This document shows positions 51,280-60,454 of a stretch of DNA of 64,000 bases, in pieces. The DNA lies in NCBI GenBank assembly GCA_910586985.1, contig CAJUKK010000009.1, positions 27,636 to 91,635 on the forward strand. Reading direction: 5' to 3'. Below the pieces are notes generated by a model that was not told the origin of the DNA, ran no database searches, and saw only the letters and a list, made by a program, of their open reading frames with translations. The DNA comes from an uncultured Christensenellaceae bacterium (GTDB lineage: Bacteria > Bacillota > Clostridia > Christensenellales > Borkfalkiaceae). Made by a program: the position numbers and the translations under genes. Position 1 is the stretch's first letter; each line of letters begins with the position of its first letter.

Positions 51280-53586
51280 ATGAAATTTGACAAGAAAAAC
51301 TTTTTAAGCGAAGTGGATCGCATACTGCGCGCGGACTATGCGACAGAGCTTGGCAGTGCAACAAAAAAAGAGCTGTATAACGCGCTATCCAAAGCGGCAA
51401 TGGCGCTTGCATACGACGATTGGAATCGGGAAAAAAATAACAATAAAAAACGCTGCGGCTACTTTTCCGCGGAATTTTTGATGGGACGCTCCATTTATTC
51501 CAATCTGCTCAATCTCGGGATTCTGGAAGAGACGTGCGAAGCGCTCCGTTCGATCGGAAAGGATCTGAATGAGTTCGAAGAAGTGGAGGACGCCGCTCTC
51601 GGCAACGGCGGCTTGGGACGGCTTGCCGCATGCTATCTCGAGAGCGCGGCAAGCTCTGCTCTTCCGTTGGACGGATACGGAATCCGATACCGTTACGGAC
51701 TTTTCCGTCAGACGTTTGAGGACGGTTTTCAGCACGAAGAGGGTGACGATTGGCTTAAATGGGGAGACCCGTGGAGCGTTCGCGTAGACCGCGACGCGGT
51801 AGTCGTTTCGTTTTCCGATCAGAAAGTACTCGCTGTTCCCTACGATATGCCTGTTTTCGGATATCGGAACGGAGTTGTGAATACGCTCCGACTCTGGAGT
51901 AGCGAACCCGTCGAACCCTTTGATTTCGGCGCATTTAACGAGATGAAGGGCGAGCGTACCGCAGAGGAAAACTTTAATGCGACGAAGATTACCGACGTAC
52001 TGTATCCCAACGACAATACAATGTCGGGGAAAATATTGCGTTTAAGACAGCAATACTTTCTTGTGAGCGCGTCGCTTCAGGATATTCTCGCAAAGGACAA
52101 GGCCAAAGGGCGCAGGATTTCAGATTTACCCAAATATCATTGTTTCCAGCTCAACGATACCCATCCCGTTATTGCTATTCCGGAATTATTGCGGCTGTTG
52201 CAGGAGGAAGGGCTTTCATTTGAAGAAGCGTTTGATCTTGCTGCAAAATGCTTTAATTTTACAAACCATACGATTATGGCGGAGGCGCTTGAAAAGTGGG
52301 ATGCGCTCGCACTCTCCGAACTTTTGCCCGACGTTTACCGCCAGATCGTCAATTGTCAGGAGCGTATCCAACGCGAGGGCGTCGATCCCGATAAATTCTT
52401 TATCATTCGCGATAACGTGATTCATATGGCGAATCTTGCAATTTACGTTTCCGCCAAGGTCAACGGCGTTGCCGAGATTCATACGAATATCTTAAAAAAG
52501 GATACGTTTAAAAATTGGTGCGAACTGTATCCCGATAAATTCGTCAATATTACAAACGGCATCACGCCCCGCCGTTGGTTGCTCTTGAACAATCCGCAGA
52601 TGGCGAAGGAGATCGATTCGCTTATCGGTACGGAATGGCATACCGACTTAAAGAAATTAAAGAGTTTGAAACCGCATATCGGCGAAATGCTTTCCTCTTT
52701 TAAACGGATCAAGGAAGAAAATAAGAAGAAACTCGCCGATTATATCAAGGAACACGAAGGAGTGGAGATACCCTCTCATTTTATCTTTGACGTACAGGTC
52801 AAACGTTTGCACGAGTATAAGCGTCAGCTCCTGAATGCGCTTTCTATTCTGTATTTTTATAACGGAATCAAGGACGGCAGTATCGAGGACTTCCCGCCTA
52901 CTGCGTTTATCTTCGGCGCAAAAGCCGCTCCCGGTTATTACATGGCGAAGGCGGTTATCAAGTTTATAAACGAGATCGCAAACTTGGTCAATTCGGACGA
53001 GCAGGTCAAACCTTATCTCCGCGTCGTGTTTGTACAAAACTATAACGTTTCGTATGCGGAAAAGATCGTTTGCGCTGCCGACGTCTCCGAACAGATATCA
53101 ATGGCGGGTATGGAAGCCTCGGGTACGGGCAACATGAAGTTTATGCTCAACGGCACGGTGACGCTCGGCACGCTCGACGGCGCGAACGTAGAGATATGCG
53201 AAGAGGCGGGAAGAGAAAACAATTATATTTTCGGCGCTACGGTAGACGAAGTCTCACAGGTAAAAAAGTTCTATTGCCCGCGGGAGATTCTCGAAAATAC
53301 GATCGGACTCAAGCGTGCGGTAGAATCGCTTGTGGATGGTACGTTAAAAGACGATTCGGGCATGCTCCAAAAACTTTACGAGAGCCTCCTTACAGGGTAC
53401 GAGCCGGACCGATATCTCGTGCTGTATGACTTTGCCGACTACGTACGCGTGAAAGAAGAACTTCTGCGCGACTATGGCAGCGAAGCGTTCGATAAGAAGT
53501 GTCTTATTAATATGGCGTCGGCGGGAAAATTTTCGGCAGATCGTTCGGTAAAAGATTACGCAAAGCATATCTGGAAAATCAAATAA
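51280..53586 (+). CDS. glgP: Glycogen/alpha-glucan phosphorylase
   Basis: A 768-residue enzyme that splits terminal glucose from glycogen with phosphate to give glucose 1-phosphate. Visible landmarks: AALGNGGLGRLAACYLES near residue 110, YGIRYRYGLFRQ, LNDTHPVIAIPELLRLL, the central VQVKRLHEYKRQLLN, and the pyridoxal-phosphate lysine in ASGTGNMKFMLNG near 610. It is about 40 residues shorter than mammalian enzymes, lacking regulatory extensions, as in many Clostridia. It stands alone between its own promoter and terminator. Confidence 0.93.
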   Translation: MKFDKKNFLSEVDRILRADYATELGSATKKELYNALSKAAMALAYDDWNREKNNNKKRCGYFSAEFLMGRSIYSNLLNLGILEETCEALRSIGKDLNEFEEVEDAALGNGGLGRLAACYLESAASSALPLDGYGIRYRYGLFRQTFEDGFQHEEGDDWLKWGDPWSVRVDRDAVVVSFSDQKVLAVPYDMPVFGYRNGVVNTLRLWSSEPVEPFDFGAFNEMKGERTAEENFNATKITDVLYPNDNTMSGKILRLRQQYFLVSASLQDILAKDKAKGRRISDLPKYHCFQLNDTHPVIAIPELLRLLQEEGLSFEEAFDLAAKCFNFTNHTIMAEALEKWDALALSELLPDVYRQIVNCQERIQREGVDPDKFFIIRDNVIHMANLAIYVSAKVNGVAEIHTNILKKDTFKNWCELYPDKFVNITNGITPRRWLLLNNPQMAKEIDSLIGTEWHTDLKKLKSLKPHIGEMLSSFKRIKEENKKKLADYIKEHEGVEIPSHFIFDVQVKRLHEYKRQLLNALSILYFYNGIKDGSIEDFPPTAFIFGAKAAPGYYMAKAVIKFINEIANLVNSDEQVKPYLRVVFVQNYNVSYAEKIVCAADVSEQISMAGMEASGTGNMKFMLNGTVTLGTLDGANVEICEEAGRENNYIFGATVDEVSQVKKFYCPREILENTIGLKRAVESLVDGTLKDDSGMLQKLYESLLTGYEPDRYLVLYDFADYVRVKEELLRDYGSEAFDKKCLINMASAGKFSADRSVKDYAKHIWKIK

Positions 53587-53595
53587 TAAGAATTT

Positions 53596-53625
53596 AAAAA
53601 ATCGATAAAATTTTATCGATTTTTT
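53596..53625 (+). terminator. Terminator after glgP
   Basis: AAAAAATCGATAAAA pairs with TTTTATCGATTTTTT, a perfect stem with T-tail. Confidence 0.8.
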
Positions 53626-53627
53626 GC

Positions 53628-53828
53628 TTGACAAGAATATTTTGCCGTGATATAATATAATTGTTCATAAGGATTGCTTGTCAGCGCAAGCGAGGGAGTA
53701 ATTTGCGTATGCTGTTCGGAAGAGAACAGATCGTAACGAACCGTCAATACAGCGTAAAAAACGCTCGGGTAGTTTTAAAAAATGAGACTCACACATACCG
53801 ATATAGGGTGTGTGGGTCTTTTCTTTTG
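53628..53828 (+). ncRNA. yybP-ykoY-like (manganese) riboswitch candidate with its promoter and terminator
   Basis: TTGACA (53628-53633) and TATAAT (53651-53656) start a leader of about 165 nt. It contains a hairpin GCTTG/CAAGC, the stretch GAGGGAGTAA, a hairpin CTGTTC/GAACAG, CCGTCAATAC, a hairpin AGCG/CGCT, then TCGGG and AATGAGAC. The order of GGGAGTA, CGTCAATAC and ATGAGAC fits the yybP-ykoY family, which senses Mn2+. It ends in a clear terminator (GACTCACACA with TGTGTGGGTC, 53786-53818, plus T-rich tail) 47 bases before the next gene. The family assignment is from memory of its conserved loops. Confidence 0.55.
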
Positions 53829-53875
53829 TAAGCGCGTTAACAATCTGTGTGACTAAAATGAATTAAGGAGTTATT

Positions 53876-54943
53876 ATGGTTTATTCGGTTATTACTGCGT
53901 TGTTGTTTCTCGCTATGATTGCGACGGGCGGATTTTTAATATTCCGCAACTATTGGATGGAAAAGAAACACAGAGGCGGGCGTAAAATTCACGTTGGAAT
54001 TTCCGCTTCATTGATTGCTGTGGGAACGTTATTGATTGCGATCATTCCCGGTTCGTTTCATACGGTTGAAGCCGGTTCTGTGGCGGTCGTCAAACAGATG
54101 GGCGTCATCTGCGACGTAGAGGGCCCCGGTACGTACTTTGATTTCTGGCTCGTCCGCAAGTATGAAAAATACGATGCAAAGGTGCAGCAGGTGGAGATCA
54201 ACATGGACGCATACACGCTTGACGCGCAGTCGATGGACATTTCTATGGTTGTGCAATTCCAGATTCGTCAGGATAACGTAGAGGAAATTGCGCTCAATTA
54301 CGGCGGACTCGAAGCGCTCACCAACCGTATTCAAAGCGTTGCGGTCGAGCGTACCAAAGCGACGCTTTCGCAATATCAGGCGGAAAAGCTCATTGAACAG
54401 CGCAACAGTATTTCTTCGACGGTTGAAAGTGAAATTTCAACGGCAATCGGCGATAAATATTATGTGACGTTCAACAGCGCGGTGCTTACGGATATTACGT
54501 TTTCCGATGCGTTTGAGGCGGCGGTAGAAGCAAAAATGATGGCGCAGCAGGAAAAATTACAGGCGCAATACGAAAATGAAAAAAAGAAAGAGCAAGCGGA
54601 AACCGCGTTGTACGTTGCCGAGCAGGAGGCCCGCGCGCTCGTTGCCAAAGCCGAGGCAGAGGCGGAAGCTCAGGTTGCGGTAGCGCAGGCGGAGGCAAGA
54701 GCGATCATGCTCAAAAGCGTGGAGGTTGCGCGTATGCTCGGTTACACCGTTAACTCCGAAACGCAGACGGGCGATGAGGGAACGGTTATTACAGTCTATA
54801 CGATCGTATTCGACGAGACGCATACGGGTTCGGATATTGCCGATTATATGAAGTATGTAGAATATTTATCCAAATGGGACGGAAAATTACCCGAGGTGGT
54901 CGCGGGCGATAACGGCTTTATGATTACCGTGCCGAAGGGCTGA
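53876..54943 (+). CDS. SPFH/Band 7 membrane protein
   Basis: A 355-residue stomatin/flotillin-type protein. Two N-terminal membrane segments (about residues 4-24 and 43-62) precede the SPFH domain (VEAGSVAVVKQMGVICDVEGPGTYFDF through SAVLTDITF). A long Ala/Glu/Lys/Gln coiled coil follows (AQQEKLQAQYENEKKK onward). It would form membrane microdomain scaffolds. Placement behind a terminator-type metal riboswitch suggests induction by manganese or a related stress, unusual for this family. Ribosome site AAGGAG. Confidence 0.8.
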   Translation: MVYSVITALLFLAMIATGGFLIFRNYWMEKKHRGGRKIHVGISASLIAVGTLLIAIIPGSFHTVEAGSVAVVKQMGVICDVEGPGTYFDFWLVRKYEKYDAKVQQVEINMDAYTLDAQSMDISMVVQFQIRQDNVEEIALNYGGLEALTNRIQSVAVERTKATLSQYQAEKLIEQRNSISSTVESEISTAIGDKYYVTFNSAVLTDITFSDAFEAAVEAKMMAQQEKLQAQYENEKKKEQAETALYVAEQEARALVAKAEAEAEAQVAVAQAEARAIMLKSVEVARMLGYTVNSETQTGDEGTVITVYTIVFDETHTGSDIADYMKYVEYLSKWDGKLPEVVAGDNGFMITVPKG

Positions 54944-54975
54944 CGTTAAAGTTCGATTTGAGTGAATAAATAAGA

Positions 54976-55010
54976 GGGAAGGGCGAAATTTCGCCTTTCC
55001 CTTACTTTTT
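54976..55010 (+). terminator. Terminator after the SPFH gene
   Basis: GGGAAGGGCGAAA pairs with TTTCGCCTTTCCC without a loop gap, followed by TTACTTTTT. Confidence 0.8.
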
Positions 55011-55027
55011 ATGCGGCTCTGTGATGT

Positions 55028-55583
55028 AATATCAGCAAAAGTCCTGCGGCAAAGATTATTTCGGAAGAGCTGCAAATTCCGTATTTTTCCAAGGATTTCG
55101 TGAAAGAACGGCTGTTTGATTCGATCGGTCTTTCTTCCCGCGGGGAGAAGATCAGGCTGAATCTGGCTGCGACGTCCGTTTTATACTATATTGCGGAACA
55201 ATTTTGGTATGTGCGCTGCCGCTTATTCTGGAAAACAACTTCGAAAACGAAACGGCGGGCGAAATTGTTGCACTGTTGAAGAAATTTTCCTATAAAGCGA
55301 TCTCTGTCGTTTTGACTGGCGATTATCAGCGGATTTTTGAGCGGTTCTGCGCGCGGTAGCACAATCCCGATCGGCATAGAGGACATATTGTCAACGATCG
55401 CTATCCCGAGGAAGATTTGTTCTCAAGATTCCGCTTATGCCGTACGAGCATTTTATCGGCGGAATTGCGTCGCGCGGTATGGATCAGTTTCGCGTAGACG
55501 GTGAAAATATTGTCGTGGATACGACCGATTTTCAAAACGTGGATTGGAACGAACTGTTCGAAAAGATAAGAACGTACGTATAA
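55028..55583 (+). pseudogene. Decayed P-loop kinase-like gene
   Basis: Conceptual translation in pieces gives SKSPAAKIISEELQIPYFSKD..RLFDSIGLSSRGEK..LYYIAEQ. After a frameshift near 55206 it reads LPLILENNFENETAGEIVALLKKFSYKAISVVLTGDY..RIFERFCAR. After an in-frame TAG near 55358 it reads HNPDRHRGHIVNDRYPEEDLF, and after a second frameshift near 55430 PYEHFIGGIASRGMDQF to the stop at 55583. The order matches AAA/zeta-toxin or aminoglycoside/chloramphenicol-phosphotransferase-like small-molecule kinases. The Walker A glycine loop is already lost at the start. It is a degraded gene with at least three lesions and is presumably not expressed. Confidence 0.65.
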
Positions 55584-55592
55584 TAAGCCGAT

Positions 55593-55633
55593 AAAAAAAC
55601 CGCAAGGGACTGTGTTACCCGTGCGGTTTTTTT
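55593..55633. terminator. Bidirectional terminator before ridA
   Basis: AAAAAAACCGCA pairs with TGCGGTTTTTTT; usable on both strands. It ends the ilvA-kinase-ridA transcript coming from the right. Confidence 0.8.
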
Positions 55634-55643
55634 CATAAAACCT

Positions 55644-56015
55644 TTAAAGTGTTGCGATTGCCTCTATCTCTGCGAGCACGCCCTTGGGGAGCGCTTTTAC
55701 CGCTACGCATGAGCGCGCAGGTTTTTCCGTAAAATATTCGCCGTAAACGGCGTTAAAATCTGTAAAATCTTCCATATGCGCAAGAAAACAGGTCGTTTTG
55801 ACGACTTTTTCAAGCGAAGAGCCGGCCGCCGCTAAAACGGCTTTTAGATTCTCGCAGATTTGTTCCGTCTGCTCTTTGATGCCGCCGATGACGGTTTTAC
55901 CCGTTTCGGGGTCGAGCGGAATCTGTCCCGAGGTAAAGATAAGTCCGTTTACCTCGATTGCCTGCGAATACGGTCCGATTGCCGCAGGCGCGTTCGTAGT
56001 AAAAACTTTTTTCAT
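55644..56015 (-). CDS. ridA: RidA family enamine/imine deaminase
   Basis: A 123-residue protein with the RidA signatures: NAPAAIGPYSQAIEVNG near the start, and the catalytic Arg in EKPARSCVAVKALPKGVLAEIEAIA near the end. RidA hydrolyses reactive 2-aminoacrylate or 2-aminocrotonate imines released by PLP dehydratases such as threonine dehydratase. IlvA is encoded in the same operon two genes upstream, which fits exactly. Strong AAGGAG ribosome site. Confidence 0.92.
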   Translation of the reverse strand: MKKVFTTNAPAAIGPYSQAIEVNGLIFTSGQIPLDPETGKTVIGGIKEQTEQICENLKAVLAAAGSSLEKVVKTTCFLAHMEDFTDFNAVYGEYFTEKPARSCVAVKALPKGVLAEIEAIATL

Positions 56016-56025
56016 TTTTTTCTCC

Positions 56026-56544
56026 TTAATAAAATTGATTCAACCAATTTTCCGTATCTTCGCGGGTCTTAAAAGCGATATGGGGAACGCCGCTGCCTCC
56101 GAGAATTTCAAGCATTGCGGGGCGAGTCTGCGTTTGGTAGTTTCTGATCCATTGCTCAAATTCCTCGTCTATGCGTTCGATGCAACCTTCGGTCATATCG
56201 GGGCGGGTCTTGCCGCGGAACTCCTCGGCGCGGGCATAAACGTTTTTTAAGCAGGTTTCCGTATCGAAATCGAGGAAAATACAAAAATCTGCGTATGTAA
56301 GACGAAGTTCGAAGGTCCGGAAAAAGTTGCCGTCCATGATCCATGCCGGTTTTTTTAGTTCGTTTTGGAGCATTTCGTCAAATTCTTCCTTTGAACGGTT
56401 GACCCAATTCGGCAACCACCAAAGCCGATCGAGATGAACGACGGGGAGAGTAAACTTTGTTCCGATCTTGCGGGCAAATGTACTTTTACCTGCGCCGCCG
56501 CATCCGACGATCAAGATTTTGCGGTAAGGGAAAGGTTTATTCAA
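56026..56544 (-). CDS. P-loop kinase (FlaR/adenylate kinase-like, topology-modulation family)
   Basis: A 172-residue NTP-binding protein: Walker A in ILIVGCGGAGKSTFARKIG, LHLDRLWW-type segment (VVHLDRLWWLPNW), and a Walker B-like FCIFLDFDTET. This is the layout of the FlaR/AAA_17 nucleoside-kinase-like group. Substrate unknown. It overlaps ilvA by 8 bases and is followed by ridA after 10 bases, so it is part of that operon; why a kinase belongs there is not clear. Confidence 0.7.
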   Translation of the reverse strand: MNKPFPYRKILIVGCGGAGKSTFARKIGTKFTLPVVHLDRLWWLPNWVNRSKEEFDEMLQNELKKPAWIMDGNFFRTFELRLTYADFCIFLDFDTETCLKNVYARAEEFRGKTRPDMTEGCIERIDEEFEQWIRNYQTQTRPAMLEILGGSGVPHIAFKTREDTENWLNQFY

Positions 56545-57733
56545 TGTGAAACCCCGCCTGTTCGAGTGCGGATCTTATTTTTCGGATATGCTCGAAATCG
56601 CGCGTTTCCATGTCAATGCGAAGAAAACAGCCGATCACGTCGCTGCCTGCGTTTGCGTGTTCGTGATGTACGCCGACGACGTTTGCTCCGCATGCCGCAA
56701 TAATTTTGGAGACGGTAACAAGCTGACCCGGTTTATCCAGAAGTTCGATATTCATCGTGCACTTTCTGCCCGACATTAAAAGTCCGCGATCGACGACGCG
56801 GTTTAAAATCGTCACGTCGATATTTCCGCCGGAGACGAGACAGCATACCTTTTTACCTTTGAGTTCGGGAAGTTTGCCCGCCATGATCGCCGCAAGCGGG
56901 GTGGCGCCCGCGCCCTCTGCGATCATTTTTTGCCGTTCCATGAGCGCAAGTATCGCCGTCGCGATCTCTTCGTCGGTTACGGTCACGACGCCGTTGACAA
57001 ATTTTTTACAGTATTCGAAGGTGTGTGCTCCCGGTTGTTTGACGGCAATACCGTCCGCAATGGTGGATACGGAGGGGAGGGTTTCGATTTTATTGTCGCG
57101 CAGGGAATTGAGCATGCTGGGCGCGCCCGACGCCTGTACGCCGTAGATTTTCACTTTGGGATTGACGGCTTTAACGGCAAACGCCACGCCCGATATCAGT
57201 CCGCCGCCGCCGATGGGGACGACAATTGCGTCAACGTCTTTGACCTGTTCGAGGATTTCCAAACCGATTGTACCCTGACCCGCAATCACGTCTTCGTCGT
57301 CGAAGGGGTGAATAAACGTATAGCCGCACTCGTCTCTGAGCTGTATTGCGCGGGCGTAAGCGTCGTCGTATACGCCGGAAACGAGACAGAGCTCCGCACC
57401 GTAGCCGCGCGTGGCTTCCACTTTGGAGATCGGCGCGCCTTCGGGCAGGCAGATGAGCGAGGATATGCCGTTTTTCGTTGCCGCAAGCGCGACTCCCTGC
57501 GCGTGGTTGCCTGCCGAGCATGCGATAACGCCGCGCTTTTTTTCTTCGGGAGACAGTTGCGAAATTTTATAATACGCGCCGCGGATTTTAAACGAGCCGG
57601 TCTTTTGCAGGTTTTCCGTCTTTAAATAGATATCATATTCGCCCGAAAGACGGTTGGCATATATCACGTCCGTTTTATAGATCGCTTCCGTTAAAACCGT
57701 TTGGGCGTGTCTGATTTTTTCGATAGTCAGCAT
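56537..57733 (-). CDS. ilvA: Threonine dehydratase (threonine ammonia-lyase)
   Basis: A 398-residue PLP enzyme converting threonine to 2-oxobutyrate and ammonia, the first step of isoleucine synthesis or of threonine catabolism. The PLP lysine lies in KTGSFKIRGAYYK near residue 50, followed by SAGNHAQGVAL and the glycine loop VPIGGGGLISG. Residues about 325-398 form a C-terminal ACT domain (ELLDKPGQLVTVSKIIAACGANV) for allosteric control. It is first in the operon with a kinase and ridA, driven by a strong promoter at 57764-57792. Confidence 0.9.
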   Translation of the reverse strand: MLTIEKIRHAQTVLTEAIYKTDVIYANRLSGEYDIYLKTENLQKTGSFKIRGAYYKISQLSPEEKKRGVIACSAGNHAQGVALAATKNGISSLICLPEGAPISKVEATRGYGAELCLVSGVYDDAYARAIQLRDECGYTFIHPFDDEDVIAGQGTIGLEILEQVKDVDAIVVPIGGGGLISGVAFAVKAVNPKVKIYGVQASGAPSMLNSLRDNKIETLPSVSTIADGIAVKQPGAHTFEYCKKFVNGVVTVTDEEIATAILALMERQKMIAEGAGATPLAAIMAGKLPELKGKKVCCLVSGGNIDVTILNRVVDRGLLMSGRKCTMNIELLDKPGQLVTVSKIIAACGANVVGVHHEHANAGSDVIGCFLRIDMETRDFEHIRKIRSALEQAGFHIE

Positions 57734-57763
57734 AAATTTCCTCGTATTGTATTGTTATGCAAA

Positions 57764-57792
57764 ATTATAGCATATTTTTGTATAAAAGTCAA
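57764..57792 (-). promoter_or_regulatory. Promoter of the ilvA operon
   Basis: Minus strand: TTGACT (complement of 57787-57792) and TATAAT (complement of 57764-57769), spacer 17. Confidence 0.75.
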
Positions 57793-57796
57793 CTAA

Positions 57797-58552
57797 TTAT
57801 CGAGGGGAAACAATGCCGCGTTTAGGCAGGTAATCTTCGAAAATAATGTTGTCGGCATAAGTTCTGGCGTGTAACTCTTCCTCTTCGGAATGCGCGACCC
57901 ATGCGAGTTTGATGCCTGTGAATTTGTCAGTGACCTTTTGCGGATAGTCGGGTAGATTGTAGCTGATAAAATCAGGTTTGACAAGGGCGTTTAACGTCAT
58001 GTTTTTCATGAGTTTTCCCTTTAATTTCCAGATAAAACTGTTGTTAAAATTGAGTTTGCCGTATTGCGCGGTTGCGAGGATGCCGCATGCAATGTCGGGG
58101 CGGGCTTTTTTAAACCGTTTCACGAGAAATGGTTGAAAACTCTGTACGGCAAAATCGCCCTTGTAGTCTTTGAGTGCATCGACAACGCGCCCGATATAGT
58201 CCTTTTTGTTCGCTCTCGGTACGTCTTTGATTTCGATGAGTACGGGCGTAAGTCCGTTGATTTCCCTTAGAAAGCGTTCGAAGGAAGGAATTGTCTCACG
58301 AGTGCCGTAGATATGCACTTTTTCGAGCTGTGTAAGCGTACAGTCGATAACTTTTTTGTCGATTTTTGCAATACGCCGAAGATCATCGTCGTGAAATACT
58401 ACGAGCTGATTGTCCTTAGTAAGACGGATATCAAGTTCGATTGCGTATCCCTTTGCCACTGCGGCATGGTAAGCCGCCATAGAATTTTCGGGGATTCCGT
58501 CGGAGTGCAATCCGCGGTGCGCGATGGGCACGGTTGTTAAAAAATTATTCAT
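57797..58552 (-). CDS. Glycerophosphodiester phosphodiesterase
   Basis: A 251-residue GDPD of the UgpQ type that cleaves glycerophosphodiesters to glycerol 3-phosphate and alcohol. The start IAHRGLHSDGIPENSMAAY contains the catalytic His and Glu, ELDIRLTKDNQLVVFHDD the metal-binding acids and second His, and VLIEIKD a further acid. No signal peptide, so it acts in the cytoplasm. It ends only 5 bases from the ilvA -35 box; the following operon has its own promoter. Confidence 0.88.
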   Translation of the reverse strand: MNNFLTTVPIAHRGLHSDGIPENSMAAYHAAVAKGYAIELDIRLTKDNQLVVFHDDDLRRIAKIDKKVIDCTLTQLEKVHIYGTRETIPSFERFLREINGLTPVLIEIKDVPRANKKDYIGRVVDALKDYKGDFAVQSFQPFLVKRFKKARPDIACGILATAQYGKLNFNNSFIWKLKGKLMKNMTLNALVKPDFISYNLPDYPQKVTDKFTGIKLAWVAHSEEEELHARTYADNIIFEDYLPKRGIVSPR

Positions 58553-58593
58553 GCAGATATTTTATCACAATCGAAAGAAGATTGCAAGAATGA

Positions 58594-58622
58594 TTGCCAA
58601 GATTGCAAAAATTTATTATAAT
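58594..58622 (+). promoter_or_regulatory. Promoter of lepA
   Basis: TTGCCA (58594-58599) and TATAAT (58617-58622) with 17-bp spacing, just before the lepA ribosome site GCAGAGG. It lies between divergent genes. Confidence 0.65.
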
Positions 58623-58642
58623 GATAAGCAGAGGAATCACGT

Positions 58643-60451
58643 ATGGCAAAACCCAACCAGTTTTTACGCAATTTTTGTATCATCGCGCATATCGACCACG
58701 GTAAGAGTACGATTGCCGACCGTATTATGGAACTTACGGGACAGGTTTCAAAACGCGATATGGAAGATCAACTGCTCGACAGTATGGATATCGAGCGGGA
58801 ACGCGGTATCACAATTAAACTCACGCCCGTGAGAATGTACTATACCGCGCTTGACGGCAACGAATATGAATTTAATTTAATCGATACGCCGGGGCACGTG
58901 GACTTTACTTACGAAGTCAGCCGTTCGCTTGCCGCATGCGAAGGCGCGTTGCTTGTTGTAGACGCGACGCAGGGCATCGAGGCGCAGACGCTCGCCAACG
59001 TCTATCTTGCACTCGAAAACGATCTTGAAATCGTGCCCGTTATCAATAAGATCGATCTTCAATCGGCGCAGATCGAAGAGACGAAGAAGGAGATCGAAGA
59101 CGTGATCGGCTTGGTTGCGGAGGACTGCCCTTGCGTTTCGGCAAAAGAGGGGACGAATATCCGCGATATTCTGGAGTCGGTTGTGAAACTCATTCCTCCG
59201 CCCGACGGGAACACGGAGGCGCCGCTTCGCGCGCTCATCTTCGATAGCTATTACGATAACTATAAGGGCGTTATTCTCTTTGTCCGGATCAAAGACGGGA
59301 GCGTAGAGGTAGGGGATACCGTTAAAACGTATCTTTCGGACAGGACTTACGACGTAACCGAAGTAGGCGCGTTCGCCCCCGGATTACAGCCGAAGGAAAG
59401 TCTGAAAGCGGGCGAGGTCGGTTATATTGCGGCAAGTATCAAGGATATCCGAGAAATTGCCGTCGGAGACACGGTAACCAATGCGTTAAATCCGGCAAAA
59501 GAACCTTTGCCGGGATATAAAAAAGTACAACCTGTCGTATTTTGCGGCATTTATCCATTGGACGGCAGTCGGTTTTCCGATCTCAAAGAGGCGATCATGA
59601 AACTGCAGCTTAACGACGCCGCGCTCTTGTACGAGCCGGATAATTCGGTTGCGCTCGGGTTCGGATTTCGCTGCGGATTTTTGGGACTCTTGCATATGGA
59701 GATCATTCAGGAACGGATCGAGCGGGAATTTAATCTCGATATCATTACTACCGCGCCGTCAGTATCCTATCTCGTGCACAAGACGGACGGGAGCGAACTG
59801 TATGTGGACAATCCGTCCCATTTACCGCAACCGTCGGATATCGAATATATGGAAGAACCAATCGTTAAAGCGGAAATCTATTCCCCGCCCGATTATCTGG
59901 GTCCGATTATGGATCTTTGTCAGGATAAGCGCGGCGTATTTAAGGATATGACTTATCTCGATGCGCACCGCGTCAAGCTCGAATACAGATTGCCGCTCAA
60001 CGAAATCGTATACGACTTTTTTGACGAGCTGAAGTCCCGCACCAAGGGATATGCAAGCTTTGATTACGAAGTGGTGGGTTACGAACGGAGTAAACTCGTT
60101 AAGCTCGATATTTTGCTCAACGGCGATATTTGCGATGCACTGTCCATTATCGTTCATGAGGAGCGCGCCTATCAGCGCGGCAGGACGCTGTGCGAAAATC
60201 TGAAAAACGCAATTCCCCGACAACTGTTCGAAATTCCCGTGCAGGCTGCGATCGGCGGCAAAGTAATTGCGCGCGAGACGGTAAAGGCAGTACGCAAAGA
60301 CGTGCTTGCCAAATGTTACGGGGGAGATATCACGCGTAAGAAAAAATTGCTCGAAAAGCAGAAAGAGGGCAAAAAGCGCATGCGTCAGGTCGGCTCGGTC
60401 GAGGTGCCCAGCGAAGTATTCATGGAAATTTTAAAGACGAATAAAGACTAG
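58643..60451 (+). CDS. lepA: Elongation factor 4 (LepA)
   Basis: A 602-residue translational GTPase. G1 is IAHIDHGKSTIADR, the switch I region has DSMDIERERGITIK, G3 is DTPGHVDF, G4 is VINKIDL and G5 is SAKEGTNI. Domains II and III, the EF-G-like V (PIVKAEIYSPPDYLGPIMDL) and the LepA-specific C-terminal domain ending KKRMRQVGSVEVPSEVF follow. It back-translocates or remodels stalled ribosomes. Full length. In many Firmicutes lepA precedes hemW, as here with one gene between. Confidence 0.96.
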   Translation: MAKPNQFLRNFCIIAHIDHGKSTIADRIMELTGQVSKRDMEDQLLDSMDIERERGITIKLTPVRMYYTALDGNEYEFNLIDTPGHVDFTYEVSRSLAACEGALLVVDATQGIEAQTLANVYLALENDLEIVPVINKIDLQSAQIEETKKEIEDVIGLVAEDCPCVSAKEGTNIRDILESVVKLIPPPDGNTEAPLRALIFDSYYDNYKGVILFVRIKDGSVEVGDTVKTYLSDRTYDVTEVGAFAPGLQPKESLKAGEVGYIAASIKDIREIAVGDTVTNALNPAKEPLPGYKKVQPVVFCGIYPLDGSRFSDLKEAIMKLQLNDAALLYEPDNSVALGFGFRCGFLGLLHMEIIQERIEREFNLDIITTAPSVSYLVHKTDGSELYVDNPSHLPQPSDIEYMEEPIVKAEIYSPPDYLGPIMDLCQDKRGVFKDMTYLDAHRVKLEYRLPLNEIVYDFFDELKSRTKGYASFDYEVVGYERSKLVKLDILLNGDICDALSIIVHEERAYQRGRTLCENLKNAIPRQLFEIPVQAAIGGKVIARETVKAVRKDVLAKCYGGDITRKKKLLEKQKEGKKRMRQVGSVEVPSEVFMEILKTNKD

Positions 60452-60454
60452 TTT

